This document shows, piece after piece, positions 18,464 through 27,977 of a stretch of DNA of 64,000 bases. The position numbers were made by a program, and so were the translations under genes. The notes under the pieces were generated by a model, which was not told the origin of the DNA, did not search any database, and saw nothing but the letters and a program-made list of their open reading frames with translations. Every line of letters starts with the position of its first letter. Positions within the stretch are counted from its first letter, which is position 1. This DNA comes from Clostridia bacterium (GTDB taxonomy: Bacteria > Bacillota > Clostridia > Oscillospirales > Acutalibacteraceae): assembly GCA_017410195.1 (NCBI GenBank), contig JAFQRF010000059.1, forward strand, positions 1 to 64,000, written 5' to 3'.

Positions 18464-19675
18464 ATGAAACAAATTCCCGGCGGCATCTGCGCCGCAAAAG
18501 GCTTCACCGCAAGCGGAGTTCATTGCGGAATCAGAAAGAATAAAACAAAAAAAGACCTCGCCCTCATTCTCAGCGAAAAGAAAGCGGCGGCGGCATGCGT
18601 TTACACAACAAATCTTGTTAAGGGTGCGCCCATAACAGTAACAAAAAACAACGTTGCCGACGGCTACGCTCAGGCTGTTATATGCAACAGCGGCAATGCC
18701 AACACCTGCAACGCAAACGGAATTGAAATCGCAGAGGAAATGTGCGCTCTCATCTCTGAAGAGCTTGATATTTCCGCATCAGATGTTATCGTTGCTTCGA
18801 CGGGTGTTATCGGTCAGACTCTTGACATCACTCCCATTGCGGAAGGAATTCCTTCACTTGCAAAAGAGCTTAAGGCGGACAGCGAGGATGCTGCTGCGGC
18901 GATTATGACCACCGACACAATTCCCAAAATTGTTTCATATTCATTTGAAATCGGCGGAAAGGAATGCAGAATCGGCGGCATCGCAAAGGGTTCAGGCATG
19001 ATTCATCCCAACATGGCAACCATGCTTGTTTTCGTTACAACCGACTGCGCAATTTCTCCCGCAATGCTTCAGAAGGCGCTCAGCGAAGACGTTAAATCAT
19101 CTTTCAATATGGTCAGCGTTGACGGTGATACTTCGACCAACGATATGGTTTCCGTTATGGCAAACGGCATGGCAGGCAATGATGAAATTACTGCAGAGGG
19201 TGCGGATTTCGACGAGTTCTGCAAGGCTCTCAACGCAGTTACAACTCATCTCTGCCGTATGATTGCAGGCGACGGCGAGGGTGCAACCAAGCTTCTTGAA
19301 TGCATCGTAACAGGTGCAAAATCAAAAGAAATCGCAGTCACCGTTTCAAAGTCGGTTATCTGTTCGTCACTTTTCAAGGCTGCAATGTTCGGCGCCGATG
19401 CAAACTGGGGCAGAGTTCTCTGCGCTATCGGCTACAGCGGTGCTGATGTTGACGTCAACAAGATTGATGTTTCATTTAAATCGGCAGCAGGTCAGGTTGA
19501 TGTCTGCAAGAACGGCGCGGGCATTGATTTCTCCGAAGAAATCGCAAAGGAAGTTCTCACCGAGAAAGAAATTCAGGTTCTTGTTGAGCTTAACAGCGGC
19601 GACTTTGATGCAACTGCATGGGGCTGCGACCTGACATATGATTACGTTAAAATCAACGGCGATTACAGAACTTAA
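18464..19675 (+). CDS. argJ: Glutamate N-acetyltransferase / amino-acid acetyltransferase
   Basis: Moves the acetyl group from N-acetylornithine to glutamate (the cyclic route), and in bifunctional forms can also use acetyl-CoA. 403 residues. This Ntn-type precursor cleaves itself at A185-T186 in KGSGMIHPNMATM, making T186 the new N-terminal nucleophile. STGVIGQ (112-118), the DGDTSTNDM region and CAIGYSGADVD are conserved. The GG-rich start (PGGICAAKGF) is typical. It lies 19 bp after argC and 21 bp before argB. No argA-like gene is present here, which suits the cyclic pathway. Confidence 0.96.
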   Translation: MKQIPGGICAAKGFTASGVHCGIRKNKTKKDLALILSEKKAAAACVYTTNLVKGAPITVTKNNVADGYAQAVICNSGNANTCNANGIEIAEEMCALISEELDISASDVIVASTGVIGQTLDITPIAEGIPSLAKELKADSEDAAAAIMTTDTIPKIVSYSFEIGGKECRIGGIAKGSGMIHPNMATMLVFVTTDCAISPAMLQKALSEDVKSSFNMVSVDGDTSTNDMVSVMANGMAGNDEITAEGADFDEFCKALNAVTTHLCRMIAGDGEGATKLLECIVTGAKSKEIAVTVSKSVICSSLFKAAMFGADANWGRVLCAIGYSGADVDVNKIDVSFKSAAGQVDVCKNGAGIDFSEEIAKEVLTEKEIQVLVELNSGDFDATAWGCDLTYDYVKINGDYRT

Positions 19676-19696
19676 AAACAGCAGAAATAAGGATGT

Positions 19697-20560
19697 ATGG
19701 AAATGGAAATCACAAATAATCTCAGGGGTCAGGTGCTTGTTGAAGCCCTCCCCTATATTCAGAAATATTCAAATAAAATCGTTGTTATCAAATACGGCGG
19801 CAACGCAATGATTAACGAAGACCTCAAGAATGCCGTTATGGGCGATATCGCTCTTCTTTCGCTCATCGGCGTCAAGGTTGTTCTTGTTCACGGCGGCGGT
19901 CCCGAAATCAATGACACTCTTGCAAAAATCGGCAAAAAAAGCGAATGGGTTGACGGTCTGCGTGTTACCGACAAGGAAACAGTTGATGTTGTTCAGATGG
20001 TGCTTGCAGGCAAGGTCAACAAGAGCCTTGTTGCTCTTCTCGGCAGACTCGGAAGTAAGGCTGTCGGTCTTTGCGGTGCCGACGGTCAGCTTATCAAAGC
20101 AAAGGTAAAAGATGAAAGACTCGGCTACGTCGGCGAAATCACCGAAATCAATCCCGAACCTATTCTCGACCTTCTTGAAAAGGGCTATGTTCCTGTCATT
20201 TCAACAACTGCTTGTGACGATGACGGCAATATTTATAACATAAATGCGGACACAGCCGCTGCAAAAATCGCAGGTACTCTCAAGGCTGAAAGCTTTATTT
20301 CAATGACGGATATCGCAGGAATTCTGCGTGATAAGGATGACCCCTCAACGCTCATTCCCAAAATCTATGTCAGCGATATTCCCCAGCTTGTTCATGAGGG
20401 TATTATCTCGGGCGGTATGATTCCGAAGATTGACTGTTGCGGCGAAGCAATCCGCAGAGGCGTTAAAAAGGTGTTCATTCTCGACGGAACCGTTCCCCAC
20501 TCACTTCTCATTGAAACTTTGACCAACGAAGGACTCGGAACAATGTTTGTTCAGGGTTAA
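19697..20560 (+). CDS. argB: Acetylglutamate kinase
   Basis: Phosphorylates N-acetylglutamate, the usual feedback-controlled step of arginine synthesis. 287 residues. The amino-acid-kinase motifs VVIKYGGNAM (about 29-38), VLVHGGGPEIN (about 62-72) and the ATP-binding NINADTAAAKIAGTL near 180-195 are present, as is GGMIPKID. Two ATGs two codons apart are possible starts; the AAGGATG site suits either. It follows argJ by 21 bp. Whether it is arginine-sensitive is not obvious, though the N-terminal helix region found in sensitive hexameric forms appears short. Confidence 0.96.
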   Translation: MEMEITNNLRGQVLVEALPYIQKYSNKIVVIKYGGNAMINEDLKNAVMGDIALLSLIGVKVVLVHGGGPEINDTLAKIGKKSEWVDGLRVTDKETVDVVQMVLAGKVNKSLVALLGRLGSKAVGLCGADGQLIKAKVKDERLGYVGEITEINPEPILDLLEKGYVPVISTTACDDDGNIYNINADTAAAKIAGTLKAESFISMTDIAGILRDKDDPSTLIPKIYVSDIPQLVHEGIISGGMIPKIDCCGEAIRRGVKKVFILDGTVPHSLLIETLTNEGLGTMFVQG

Positions 20561-20572
20561 GAGGATAAAACT

Positions 20573-21736
20573 ATGGCTATTTTTGAAACAGATAAAAATT
20601 ACATTGCGAATACATATGCACGTTTCCCCGTTGAGCTTTCTGAGGGCAACGGCTCTCTGCTCTACGGCGAGGATGATAAGGAATATATCGACCTCGGAAG
20701 CGGAATTGCCGTCAACACCTTCGGTGCGGCGGACGACGAATGGGTAGAGGCAGTCACCGTTCAGGCATCGCTTCTCGGTCACACCTCAAACCTTTATTAC
20801 ACCAAGCCCTGCGCTGAACTTGCACAGATGCTCTGCGAAAGAACGGGAATGAAGAAGGTTTTCTTCTCAAACTCGGGCGCGGAAGCAAATGAATGCGCAA
20901 TCAAAGCGGCAAGACTCTGGGCGCTCAAAAACAAGGGAGAAGGCAATTCAACCATCATTACCCTCAAAAACAGCTTCCATGGCAGAACAATCACAACTCT
21001 TGCCGCAACGGGTCAGGATAATTTTCACACCGATTTCGGACCTTTCACCGAAGGTTTTGTTTATGCGGAAGCGAATAACCTTGATTCCGTCAAGGAACTT
21101 GCAGATGCAAACGGATGCGCCGCAATTATGATGGAAACCATTCAGGGCGAAGGCGGCGTTCTTCCTCTGACTGATGAATTCGTCAAGGGCGTTTTTGAAA
21201 TTGCAAAAGAAAAGAACATGCTTGTTATCATCGACGAAGTCCAGACGGGTAACGGCAGAACGGGCAAGCTTTACAGCTATATGCATTACGGCGTGATGCC
21301 CGATATCGTTTCAACCGCAAAGGGTCTTGCAGGCGGTCTGCCCCTCGGCGCAACAATGCTCGGCGAAAAGGTTAAGGATATCCTCACCCCCGGCAGTCAC
21401 GGCTCAACCTTCGGCGGCAACCCCATCTGCTGTGCCGGTGCGATCAGCATTCTTTCGAGAATCGATGATAACCTGCTCACCGACGTCACAAAGAAGAGCG
21501 AATATATCATCTCAAAACTTTCTGCTTGCAAGAAAGTAAAGAGCATTTCAGGCAAAGGCTTTATGCTCGGCATCGAATGTGAAAAGCCTGCAAAGGAAGT
21601 CATCGCAGCTGCTATGGAAAAGGGTGTGCTTGTTCTGAGCGCAAAAACGAAGGTAAGACTTCTTCCGCCTCTCAACATCCCCTTTGAGCTTCTCGAAAAT
21701 GCAATCGATATTCTGATTGAGGCAATTGAAGAGTAA
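20573..21736 (+). CDS. argD: Acetylornithine aminotransferase
   Basis: PLP enzyme converting N-acetylglutamate semialdehyde to N-acetylornithine. 387 residues, standard for ArgD. K250 in STAKGLAGGLPLGA is the PLP-binding lysine, D221 in IIDEVQTGNGRTG contacts the pyridine nitrogen, and NSGAEANECAIK (100-111) binds phosphate. SHGSTFGGNP is intact. It starts 12 bp after argB and is closed by a strong terminator. The rest of the pathway (argF, argG, argH) is not in this window. Confidence 0.95.
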   Translation: MAIFETDKNYIANTYARFPVELSEGNGSLLYGEDDKEYIDLGSGIAVNTFGAADDEWVEAVTVQASLLGHTSNLYYTKPCAELAQMLCERTGMKKVFFSNSGAEANECAIKAARLWALKNKGEGNSTIITLKNSFHGRTITTLAATGQDNFHTDFGPFTEGFVYAEANNLDSVKELADANGCAAIMMETIQGEGGVLPLTDEFVKGVFEIAKEKNMLVIIDEVQTGNGRTGKLYSYMHYGVMPDIVSTAKGLAGGLPLGATMLGEKVKDILTPGSHGSTFGGNPICCAGAISILSRIDDNLLTDVTKKSEYIISKLSACKKVKSISGKGFMLGIECEKPAKEVIAAAMEKGVLVLSAKTKVRLLPPLNIPFELLENAIDILIEAIEE

Positions 21737-21742
21737 AACAAA

Positions 21743-21766
21743 AACGGGTCGGATTTCCGACCCGTT
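21743..21766. terminator. Terminator after argD, shared with the convergent ligase gene
   Basis: Perfect 10-bp stem AACGGGTCGG (21743-21752) / CCGACCCGTT (21757-21766), 4-nt loop. GGTTTTTATTTTC follows on the plus strand and TTTTGTTTTAC on the minus strand, so it works both ways. Confidence 0.92.
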
Positions 21767-21771
21767 GGTTT

Positions 21772-23424
21772 TTATTTTCTGCCGACAAAACGCTTGATTT
21801 TGTTTGAGCTTGTTTTTTCAAACTCCTTATCCCTAATAACAACCTTTGAAATCTGCTTATAAATCGGAAGCTCCTTGCAGGCATTTCTGATTTCCTGAAG
21901 CACCTCGGAAACAGTCTTTTTCTCGGTCATATAAACCTCGGCAAGAAGCGAGCTTTCGTTGCCGTTTTCGTCCTTTTCGCCGCTGACAATAACCTCGGCG
22001 ATGTAGTCAAGATTCTGGATATATCCCTCAATCTCTTCGGGATAGATGTTTTTGCCGTTGTTGAGAACAATTATGTTCTTCTTTCTGCCTGAAATAACAA
22101 GCTGATCCTTATCCGTAATCATTCCGTAGTCGCCGGTGTAGAACCAGCCGTCTTTTATTACTTCCGCAGTAAGCTCGGGCTGCTTATAATAACCGAGCAT
22201 GACGGTCGGACTCTTTACGCAGATTTCGCCGATTCCTTCTTCGTTGGGATTATCGATTCTCCATTCAAGGCAGGGAATTCTGATGCCTGCAGTGCGGACA
22301 TCGTTGAATTCATCGTGATTGCAGCAGACAAGCGGAGAGCATTCGGTTATGCCGTAGCCGTTGACAAGGCAGATTCCGATATTGTCAAAGAAATCGCCGA
22401 CCTCAGGACGTATGGGTGCGCCGCCGCAAACTATCTTTTTGAGATTGCCGCCGAAAATATCGTGAATAAACGAGAAAATCTCTTTTCTTTTATCAATTCC
22501 TACCTTGCGCATGCCGTTGCTTTTTGCAATCAATGCCTCAAACTGTTCGGTCATACCCTTTGCGGCAAGGTCACGAATGATTCTTGTGTAGAACATTTCT
22601 GCAATTGCGGGAACTATATAAACATAATCAGGCTTGAAAAGCTTGAGATTTTTGAGAACTGCAGGCAGACTGTCGTTGATGCAGAGTGCCGCATGCTTGT
22701 GAAACGAAACAAGAACGTCAACAACGCTTTCGTAGGTATGGCTGTAGGGGAGAACGGAAAGTCCGTTTTCGTATATGGTTGAAACCTGAAGGCCGTAGTA
22801 AACGCATGAGCAGATGTTCTTTTCGGAAAGCATAACGCCCTTCGCCATTCCGGTTGTACCCGAAGTATAAACAAGCATTTTCATATCATCGGGCTCGTTT
22901 TTGCAGGAAAGATAATCGGCTTTATCGAGATTTGCACCCTCTTTGATTGAAAGAGAAATCGAAATAAATTCACCGTCATTTTCCTCTCTTTCAAGACCGA
23001 TAAAGAGCTTAGCAAACTTCAGCTCGTCTCTTCTTGAACGGAAAAGCTCTTCGAATTTCGCATCATAGAAAATAACTTCGCTTTCGCTGTGGTTGAGAAG
23101 ATAAACTATATCGTTCTCAGGCAATTCCTTATCGAGAGGAACAAATGAGCCGCCGCTGCGCAGAGCGGTGAAATAAGCAGTAATCCATTCGATGCTGTTT
23201 TTACCGATACAGGCAAAACGGGAATTCTTGAAGCCTTTTTCGGCAACAAATGCACCGAGCGACCAGACTCTGTTGATAAAGGCTTCGTAGGTAAGGCATC
23301 TGATTTCGTCTTCGTGCTTGTAACGGTAAGCTATGTTAAGAGGAACCGCTTTAAGAGCCTGCTCCATCATATCCGCAATACTGCTTACGGGTGCAACTTC
23401 ATAGTAATTGATATCGGGTTTCAT
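21772..23424 (-). CDS. AMP-dependent synthetase/ligase, long-chain acyl-CoA ligase type
   Basis: Adenylate-forming enzyme that would activate a carboxylic acid with ATP and join it to CoA or another acceptor. 550 residues. The AMP/P-loop motif YTSGTTGMAKGVM is near 190, NGYGITECSPL near 360, GWFYTGDYG near 420, the hinge region ISGRKKNIIVLNNGKNI near 445, and the catalytic lysine K542 in KTSSNKIKR close to the C-terminus. All core motifs are intact. It stands alone, so the substrate (fatty acid or another acid) is not indicated. The ribosome site (AAAGGCGG) is moderate. Confidence 0.9.
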   Translation of the reverse strand: MKPDINYYEVAPVSSIADMMEQALKAVPLNIAYRYKHEDEIRCLTYEAFINRVWSLGAFVAEKGFKNSRFACIGKNSIEWITAYFTALRSGGSFVPLDKELPENDIVYLLNHSESEVIFYDAKFEELFRSRRDELKFAKLFIGLEREENDGEFISISLSIKEGANLDKADYLSCKNEPDDMKMLVYTSGTTGMAKGVMLSEKNICSCVYYGLQVSTIYENGLSVLPYSHTYESVVDVLVSFHKHAALCINDSLPAVLKNLKLFKPDYVYIVPAIAEMFYTRIIRDLAAKGMTEQFEALIAKSNGMRKVGIDKRKEIFSFIHDIFGGNLKKIVCGGAPIRPEVGDFFDNIGICLVNGYGITECSPLVCCNHDEFNDVRTAGIRIPCLEWRIDNPNEEGIGEICVKSPTVMLGYYKQPELTAEVIKDGWFYTGDYGMITDKDQLVISGRKKNIIVLNNGKNIYPEEIEGYIQNLDYIAEVIVSGEKDENGNESSLLAEVYMTEKKTVSEVLQEIRNACKELPIYKQISKVVIRDKEFEKTSSNKIKRFVGRK

Positions 23425-23589
23425 GCAATAACCGCCTTTCGGAATTTTTGGTGAAAGCTGCGCTTTCGCTTATTCAATGATATTAATTTTCACCCGAAAA
23501 GTCACCCTACCAAACCAAAAATCGGCTCTATCTGTCGTAAAATCCAACTCTACCGAGAGTAGAAACCTAATAAAATCAACGGTTTTGGC

Positions 23590-23618
23590 TTGCATTTCCT
23601 GCAGATGTGTGGTATTAT
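23590..23618 (+). promoter_or_regulatory. Sigma-A promoter for the XRE membrane regulator
   Basis: TTGCAT (23590-23595), 17-bp spacer, TATTAT (23613-23618), giving a start near 23625, about 25 nt before the ATG. Confidence 0.6.
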
Positions 23619-23649
23619 GTTTAAAAATTCTTTAAGGAGATGATGATTG

Positions 23650-24288
23650 ATGACTGAAGAAGAACTTAAAAAAAATATTGCTCACAATATCACTTCTCTG
23701 AGGAAAAACAGCGGCATGACACAGGCTGAGCTTGCCGAAAAACTGAATTATTCCGATAAATCCGTTTCAAAATGGGAAAGGGGCGACGGAGTTCCCGATA
23801 TACTTGTGCTTCACAAAATCTCTGAACTGTTCGGAGTTTCACTCAATGAAATAATCGGTGAAGAGATAGTTATAAAAAAAGAAAAGAAGCTCCCTCACAT
23901 GACAAACCGCATCATAATTCCTCTGCTGAGTGTCGGTCTTGTTTTTCTGGTTGCTTCAATAGTATTTCTGATGCTGAAAATCTTTCTGCCTTCATTCCCG
24001 AAGGCGTGGATACTCTATATTCTTGCTCTTCCCGTTTCGTGCATACCTCTTTTGGTTTTTGCAGAAATATGGTGGGAAATTCCCCAACGGTTTTTATGCG
24101 TTTCCGCACTCATATGGTCTGTAGTTCTGTTTCTTTGTCTTTCCTTTGAAAACGAAAACATGAACTTTGCAGTCATCACGGCGGCGATATTTCAAGTTAT
24201 AACTATTCTTTGGTTCATCATGCGCTACCGTTCAAAAAAGCGGAAGCAAAAAGCAAAGGAACAAGTCGAGATCAACAACGGGCTGTAA
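23650..24288 (+). CDS. XRE-family regulator with C-terminal membrane domain
   Basis: 212 residues from the ATG at 23650; AAGGAG lies ten bases upstream. Residues 8-62 form a helix-turn-helix of Cro/CI type (SGMTQAELAEKLNYSDKSVSKWERG, recognisable in two blocks, then LFGVSLNEI). From about 78 to 205 there are four hydrophobic helices and a final basic stretch (RYRSKKRKQKAKEQ). Such HTH-plus-membrane proteins are common in Clostridia; the signal they sense is unknown. Own promoter and terminator, so monocistronic. Confidence 0.88.
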   Translation: MTEEELKKNIAHNITSLRKNSGMTQAELAEKLNYSDKSVSKWERGDGVPDILVLHKISELFGVSLNEIIGEEIVIKKEKKLPHMTNRIIIPLLSVGLVFLVASIVFLMLKIFLPSFPKAWILYILALPVSCIPLLVFAEIWWEIPQRFLCVSALIWSVVLFLCLSFENENMNFAVITAAIFQVITILWFIMRYRSKKRKQKAKEQVEINNGL

Positions 24289-24302
24289 AAATGCAGTCCG
24301 TT
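24277..24302 (+). terminator. Terminator overlapping the end of the XRE membrane regulator
   Basis: 9-bp stem AACGGGCTG (24277-24285) / CAGTCCGTT (24294-24302) with one G-U pair, followed by CTTTTTTTG. The stop codon lies in the loop. Confidence 0.85.
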
Positions 24303-24406
24303 CTTTTTTTGCAAATTGTGTATGACGAGAATAGAAATTATGACAAAATACACAAAATATAGTCATATGTTAACAAAAAATTTTCAAACAAATTCTATAA
24401 ATAGTG

Positions 24407-24435
24407 TTAACTTTTGACTTTGAGTGTGATATAAT
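24407..24435 (+). promoter_or_regulatory. Sigma-A promoter for the LCP gene
   Basis: TTAACT (24407-24412), 17-bp spacer, TATAAT (24430-24435). Transcription would start near 24442, about 59 nt before the TTG start codon. Confidence 0.68.
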
Positions 24436-24500
24436 AATAGATATTATAATGGATTTTATTGTTGTTTTTATATACTATTATTCGGTTTGTAGGTGATATT

Positions 24501-26063
24501 TTGTCCGAAAAGAAAAAACGAGGCTCTGACGGCTTTGAAGATATATCGAGCTACAGCACCCCGAAAGGAGCAAAAAACAAGCTTGGTTATTTCTGGAGCT
24601 TTAAATTCAAGCCTTTCTTCCTGAAAAATCAGAAGCGCAATCTCAAAGCGCTTCTCAGTATATGTATCTGCCTTGTGCTTGTTGTTTCCGCTGTCTGCGG
24701 TGCATATGTACGCAAAATGTTTTCCCTTATCAATCATAATGAAGGATATTTCGGAAACCCCGATGCGACCTTCATTGAAGAACTTGCAGAAGATGAAAAC
24801 ATGACGTTTGACCGCATTGAAGATATCGCTTATGCAAATTCAATCAAAGAGCTTCTCCGCTCATGGGCAACGAATAACGGCGAAAAAATTTACAGCAAAA
24901 AGGTTATCAACGTTCTTCTCGTCGGCGAGGATAACGAGGACGGCTCTCACCGTTCTGACTCAACAATGCTTGTTTCCGTCAACACGAAAACAAAAAAAAT
25001 AACCATTACCTCTTTCCTGCGTGATTCATACACCTACATGGATATCAATGGCAGCGAACGCTTCGATAAAACCAACCACTCCTATGCCTGGGGCGGTGCT
25101 GCAAAGCTGATGGAGGTTCTCTCAAATAACTATAAAATCAAAATTGACCACTACGTTTCGATTAATTATCAATCATTTATTGCGGCGGTTGATGCGCTCG
25201 GCGGAATTTCGGTTCCGATTACCGAAGCTGAAGCAAAGTTCATGAACCGCACAACCCGTGTCAAAGGCTTTGAGAGCGGCGAAAGCGTTCATCTGACGGG
25301 CGAACAGGCCCTCATTTACGCGAGAATCAGAAAGCTTGACAGCGAGGTTGAGCGAACAAGAAGGCAGCGTGAGCTGATTTCATCACTTATAAATAAGGTT
25401 AAGGATTCATCGGTCGCTGACCTTAACAATGCAATCCAGACCTTTCTCCCCTATGTAACAACGAACTATAAAACAAGCGAAATAATCTCCCTCGGAACTC
25501 AGGCACTCAGCGACGGCTGGCTGAAATATGAAATCGTAAGCCAGGCATATCCCGGCGAAGAACACCGCTACGGCGTTGACTATTTCCAGACCTATACCGG
25601 CAGACTTTTCGTATGGATTGTTGACTATATCACGGCGGCAAGAGACCTTCAGCTTGCGCTTTACGGTCAGACAAATATTGAAATCAATCCGGAAACCCAT
25701 GTTTCGGCAATCGACCTTGCAAAAGGAAGCTCTTCGGGCAGCTACTATGAGGATTACAGTAACTACCATGAAGAGTCTGCAACCGAGTCCGAAACGCACT
25801 ATTACTATGAGGAAGAGTCAACATCGAGAAAAAACATCTTCAATTGGATAGGCGATGACGGCAGAGAGCCTCTCAATCCGTTTTCACCGCCCGATGAAGA
25901 AACAACCCTTGATGAATATTACGAAGACGGTTCCGAATACTATGATCCCGATGAGCCGTACGAAGAAAATACGGGTGATCCGTATTATAACGACAATCCA
26001 GAAGAAACAACCGAAGAAGACATCGGATATTACGAAGAACCGTATGAGGAAGAATATTATTAA
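24501..26063 (+). CDS. LytR-CpsA-Psr (LCP) family cell-wall glycopolymer ligase
   Basis: LCP proteins attach teichoic acids or capsule polymers from lipid carriers to peptidoglycan on the outer face of the membrane. I place the start at the TTG at 24501 (AGGTGAT five bases before), giving 520 residues. A basic cytoplasmic region (1-48) is followed by one membrane helix (about 50-70). The LCP domain is at about 130-305, with the arginines and acids typical of the active site (HRSDSTML, SFLRDSYT, ALIYARIRK, ERTRRQRELI). The last 100 residues are an unusual tail very rich in Glu, Tyr, Asp and Thr. Monocistronic, with its own promoter and terminator. Confidence 0.92.
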   Translation: MSEKKKRGSDGFEDISSYSTPKGAKNKLGYFWSFKFKPFFLKNQKRNLKALLSICICLVLVVSAVCGAYVRKMFSLINHNEGYFGNPDATFIEELAEDENMTFDRIEDIAYANSIKELLRSWATNNGEKIYSKKVINVLLVGEDNEDGSHRSDSTMLVSVNTKTKKITITSFLRDSYTYMDINGSERFDKTNHSYAWGGAAKLMEVLSNNYKIKIDHYVSINYQSFIAAVDALGGISVPITEAEAKFMNRTTRVKGFESGESVHLTGEQALIYARIRKLDSEVERTRRQRELISSLINKVKDSSVADLNNAIQTFLPYVTTNYKTSEIISLGTQALSDGWLKYEIVSQAYPGEEHRYGVDYFQTYTGRLFVWIVDYITAARDLQLALYGQTNIEINPETHVSAIDLAKGSSSGSYYEDYSNYHEESATESETHYYYEEESTSRKNIFNWIGDDGREPLNPFSPPDEETTLDEYYEDGSEYYDPDEPYEENTGDPYYNDNPEETTEEDIGYYEEPYEEEYY

Positions 26064-26087
26064 AAGTTGTTTTCTTACGATATAAAG

Positions 26088-26126
26088 CCAAAGCAGATAA
26101 CACCTCAAAGATGTTATCTGCTTTGG
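26088..26126. terminator. Terminator between LCP and the convergent GH35 gene
   Basis: 15-bp stem (arms 26088-26102 and 26112-26126; ccaaagcagataaca and its complement) followed by TTTTTCATTTTTA on the plus strand. Confidence 0.92.
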
Positions 26127-26136
26127 TTTTTCATTT

Positions 26137-27885
26137 TTATCCTATATCCGGTTCATTGTCGAGTAACACGACAGGCTTTTTGTAGCCTTCGAGTTCAAGA
26201 ACGACAATTTCATTTTTGCCTTCTTTGAGGAAAGGTGCGGGAAGATAAGCAGAACGCTGAGGACCTACCTCCCAATGTCTTGAAAGAACCTTGTTGTTAA
26301 CAATAATAATTCCCTTTTTGAAATCGGGAAGCTTTACAAAGGTATCGCAGCACTCGTCAACCTCGAATTCAGCTTTCAATAGCATTGGTGCGCCGCTGAA
26401 TTCGGGAACACCTTCCCTGAAATCAACCTTTGATACATCATCGAGAGGAAGAGGATAGTTTGTCCAATGATAAACAAAGTTGTTGCCGAAGCCGATGCCC
26501 TGAGTAATTCCTTTTGTATCCCTGAGCTTTGCGCCGTAGTTAACTCTGCCCATGTTTTCAACAAGCACGGCAAGCTCCTGACCGCCTTCTTCAATTGCAA
26601 CAATATTCTGCGGCTTATCGTCATTTCTGTACTGAATGCCGACAAATTCGCCGTCAAGATAGATATAACCTCTGTCGTGAACATCCTGAAGTCTTACGGG
26701 CTGAGGACCTCTCGGACCTCTGACATTCGCCTTGTAAAGCACAAAGCCATAGCCCTGGTCAAGCTTTTCCATCGTCATAGGCATAACGGATTCAACCGGA
26801 TTTGAAAGCACATCAAGATTGTCAAAAAGCCTTGCGGAATGGGTAAATTCAATCTCGCCGTAACTCTTCTTCTTTATCGGAGCAGGCATTTCAACCTCGG
26901 GAACAGGTGCATATTTTGAGATGACATCTCTGAATTTAAAGTATTTTTCGGTAAGCTCACCGCTTTCGTTGACGGGAGCATCATCATCGTAGCTTGAAAC
27001 TGTCGGCTCATATTTATCATAATCATTCGCACCGTTCATATAGCCGAAATTTGTGCCGCCGTGGAACATGTACGCAGAAAGACTTGCACCCATGGAGAGA
27101 ATTTCATCCATCGCATCTGCCGCATCCTGCGGATCACGGCTGTGATGCTCCTCTGTCCAATGGTCAAACCAGCCGTTCCAGAATTCGGTACACATAAGAG
27201 GTCCGTCGGGCTGATATTCACGAAGTCTTGCAAACTGCTCTGCGGCTCTTGAACCGAAGTTTGCGGTTTTATGGATTTCAGGGACAGTTCCGCCCGTAAG
27301 CATCTGATATTCCGCACCGTCAGAGGTAAAAAGAGGCACATCAATTCCTCTGTTTTTCAGACCTGCTGCAAGATAGCGGATATACTCGCTGTCATCGCCG
27401 TAGCTGCCATATTCGTTTTCGACCTGAACAAGGATAACGTTGCCGCCCTTTGTTATCTGATGCTTTGCGATTCGTGGAATAAAGTCATCAAAAAATCTGT
27501 CAACCGCCGCAAGATAATCTTTATCCATGCAGCGAAGCGCCATTGAATCGTTTTTGAGAAGCCACCAGGGCAGGCCGCCGAAATCCCATTCAGAGCAAAT
27601 ATACGGACCGGGACGAACGATTGCGTAAAGCCCGAGTTCTGCCGCAATATCAAGGAATTTTTCGACATCGAGCATATCAGAATAATCAAAAACGCCCTCT
27701 TTCATCTCATGAAGATTCCACGCAACGTAGGTTTCGACTGTGTTGAAGCCGCACGCCTTGAGCTTTATTAGTCTGTCACGCCAATATTCGGCAGGTACTC
27801 TGAAATAATGGATTGCGCCGGCAATAACTCTGAATTCTTCGCCGTTAAGTTTAAATCCGTCTTTTTCAATTGCAAATTTATTCAT
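26137..27885 (-). CDS. GH35 beta-galactosidase
   Basis: Retaining exo-beta-galactosidase of the (beta/alpha)8 clan GH-A. 582 residues, normal for the bacterial short form. The N-terminal catalytic barrel covers about 5-320. E158 in VQVENEYGSYG is the predicted acid/base and E234 in MCTEFWNGWFDHW the nucleophile; RPGPYICSEWDFGGLP (91-106) and FHGGTNFGYMNGA are diagnostic. Beta-sandwich domains follow. No signal peptide, so it acts on imported galactosides in the cytoplasm. Its own promoter lies just beyond the upstream phosphatase gene, and the leader carries a hairpin. Linkage specificity (beta-1,3 is common in the family) is not readable. Confidence 0.94.
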   Translation of the reverse strand: MNKFAIEKDGFKLNGEEFRVIAGAIHYFRVPAEYWRDRLIKLKACGFNTVETYVAWNLHEMKEGVFDYSDMLDVEKFLDIAAELGLYAIVRPGPYICSEWDFGGLPWWLLKNDSMALRCMDKDYLAAVDRFFDDFIPRIAKHQITKGGNVILVQVENEYGSYGDDSEYIRYLAAGLKNRGIDVPLFTSDGAEYQMLTGGTVPEIHKTANFGSRAAEQFARLREYQPDGPLMCTEFWNGWFDHWTEEHHSRDPQDAADAMDEILSMGASLSAYMFHGGTNFGYMNGANDYDKYEPTVSSYDDDAPVNESGELTEKYFKFRDVISKYAPVPEVEMPAPIKKKSYGEIEFTHSARLFDNLDVLSNPVESVMPMTMEKLDQGYGFVLYKANVRGPRGPQPVRLQDVHDRGYIYLDGEFVGIQYRNDDKPQNIVAIEEGGQELAVLVENMGRVNYGAKLRDTKGITQGIGFGNNFVYHWTNYPLPLDDVSKVDFREGVPEFSGAPMLLKAEFEVDECCDTFVKLPDFKKGIIIVNNKVLSRHWEVGPQRSAYLPAPFLKEGKNEIVVLELEGYKKPVVLLDNEPDIG

Positions 27886-27912
27886 GTGTTTCTCCTATCC
27901 GGAATTTCTTCG

Positions 27913-27932
27913 GCGGGATTTGGGCATCCCGC
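27913..27932 (-). other. Hairpin in the GH35 mRNA leader
   Basis: Perfect 7-bp stem GCGGGAT (27913-27919) / ATCCCGC (27926-27932) with 6-nt loop, between the promoter and the ribosome site. No U-run follows. It may stabilise the transcript; I cannot assign a regulatory role. Confidence 0.45.
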
Positions 27933-27947
27933 ACTACCTTAAATTTG

Positions 27948-27977
27948 TTTATACTTCGTCGCATTTATTGCAGTCAA
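27948..27977 (-). promoter_or_regulatory. Sigma-A promoter for the GH35 gene
   Basis: Minus strand: TTGACT (27972-27977), 18-bp spacer, TATAAA (27948-27953). It begins immediately after the stop codon of the upstream phosphatase-like gene. Confidence 0.68.
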
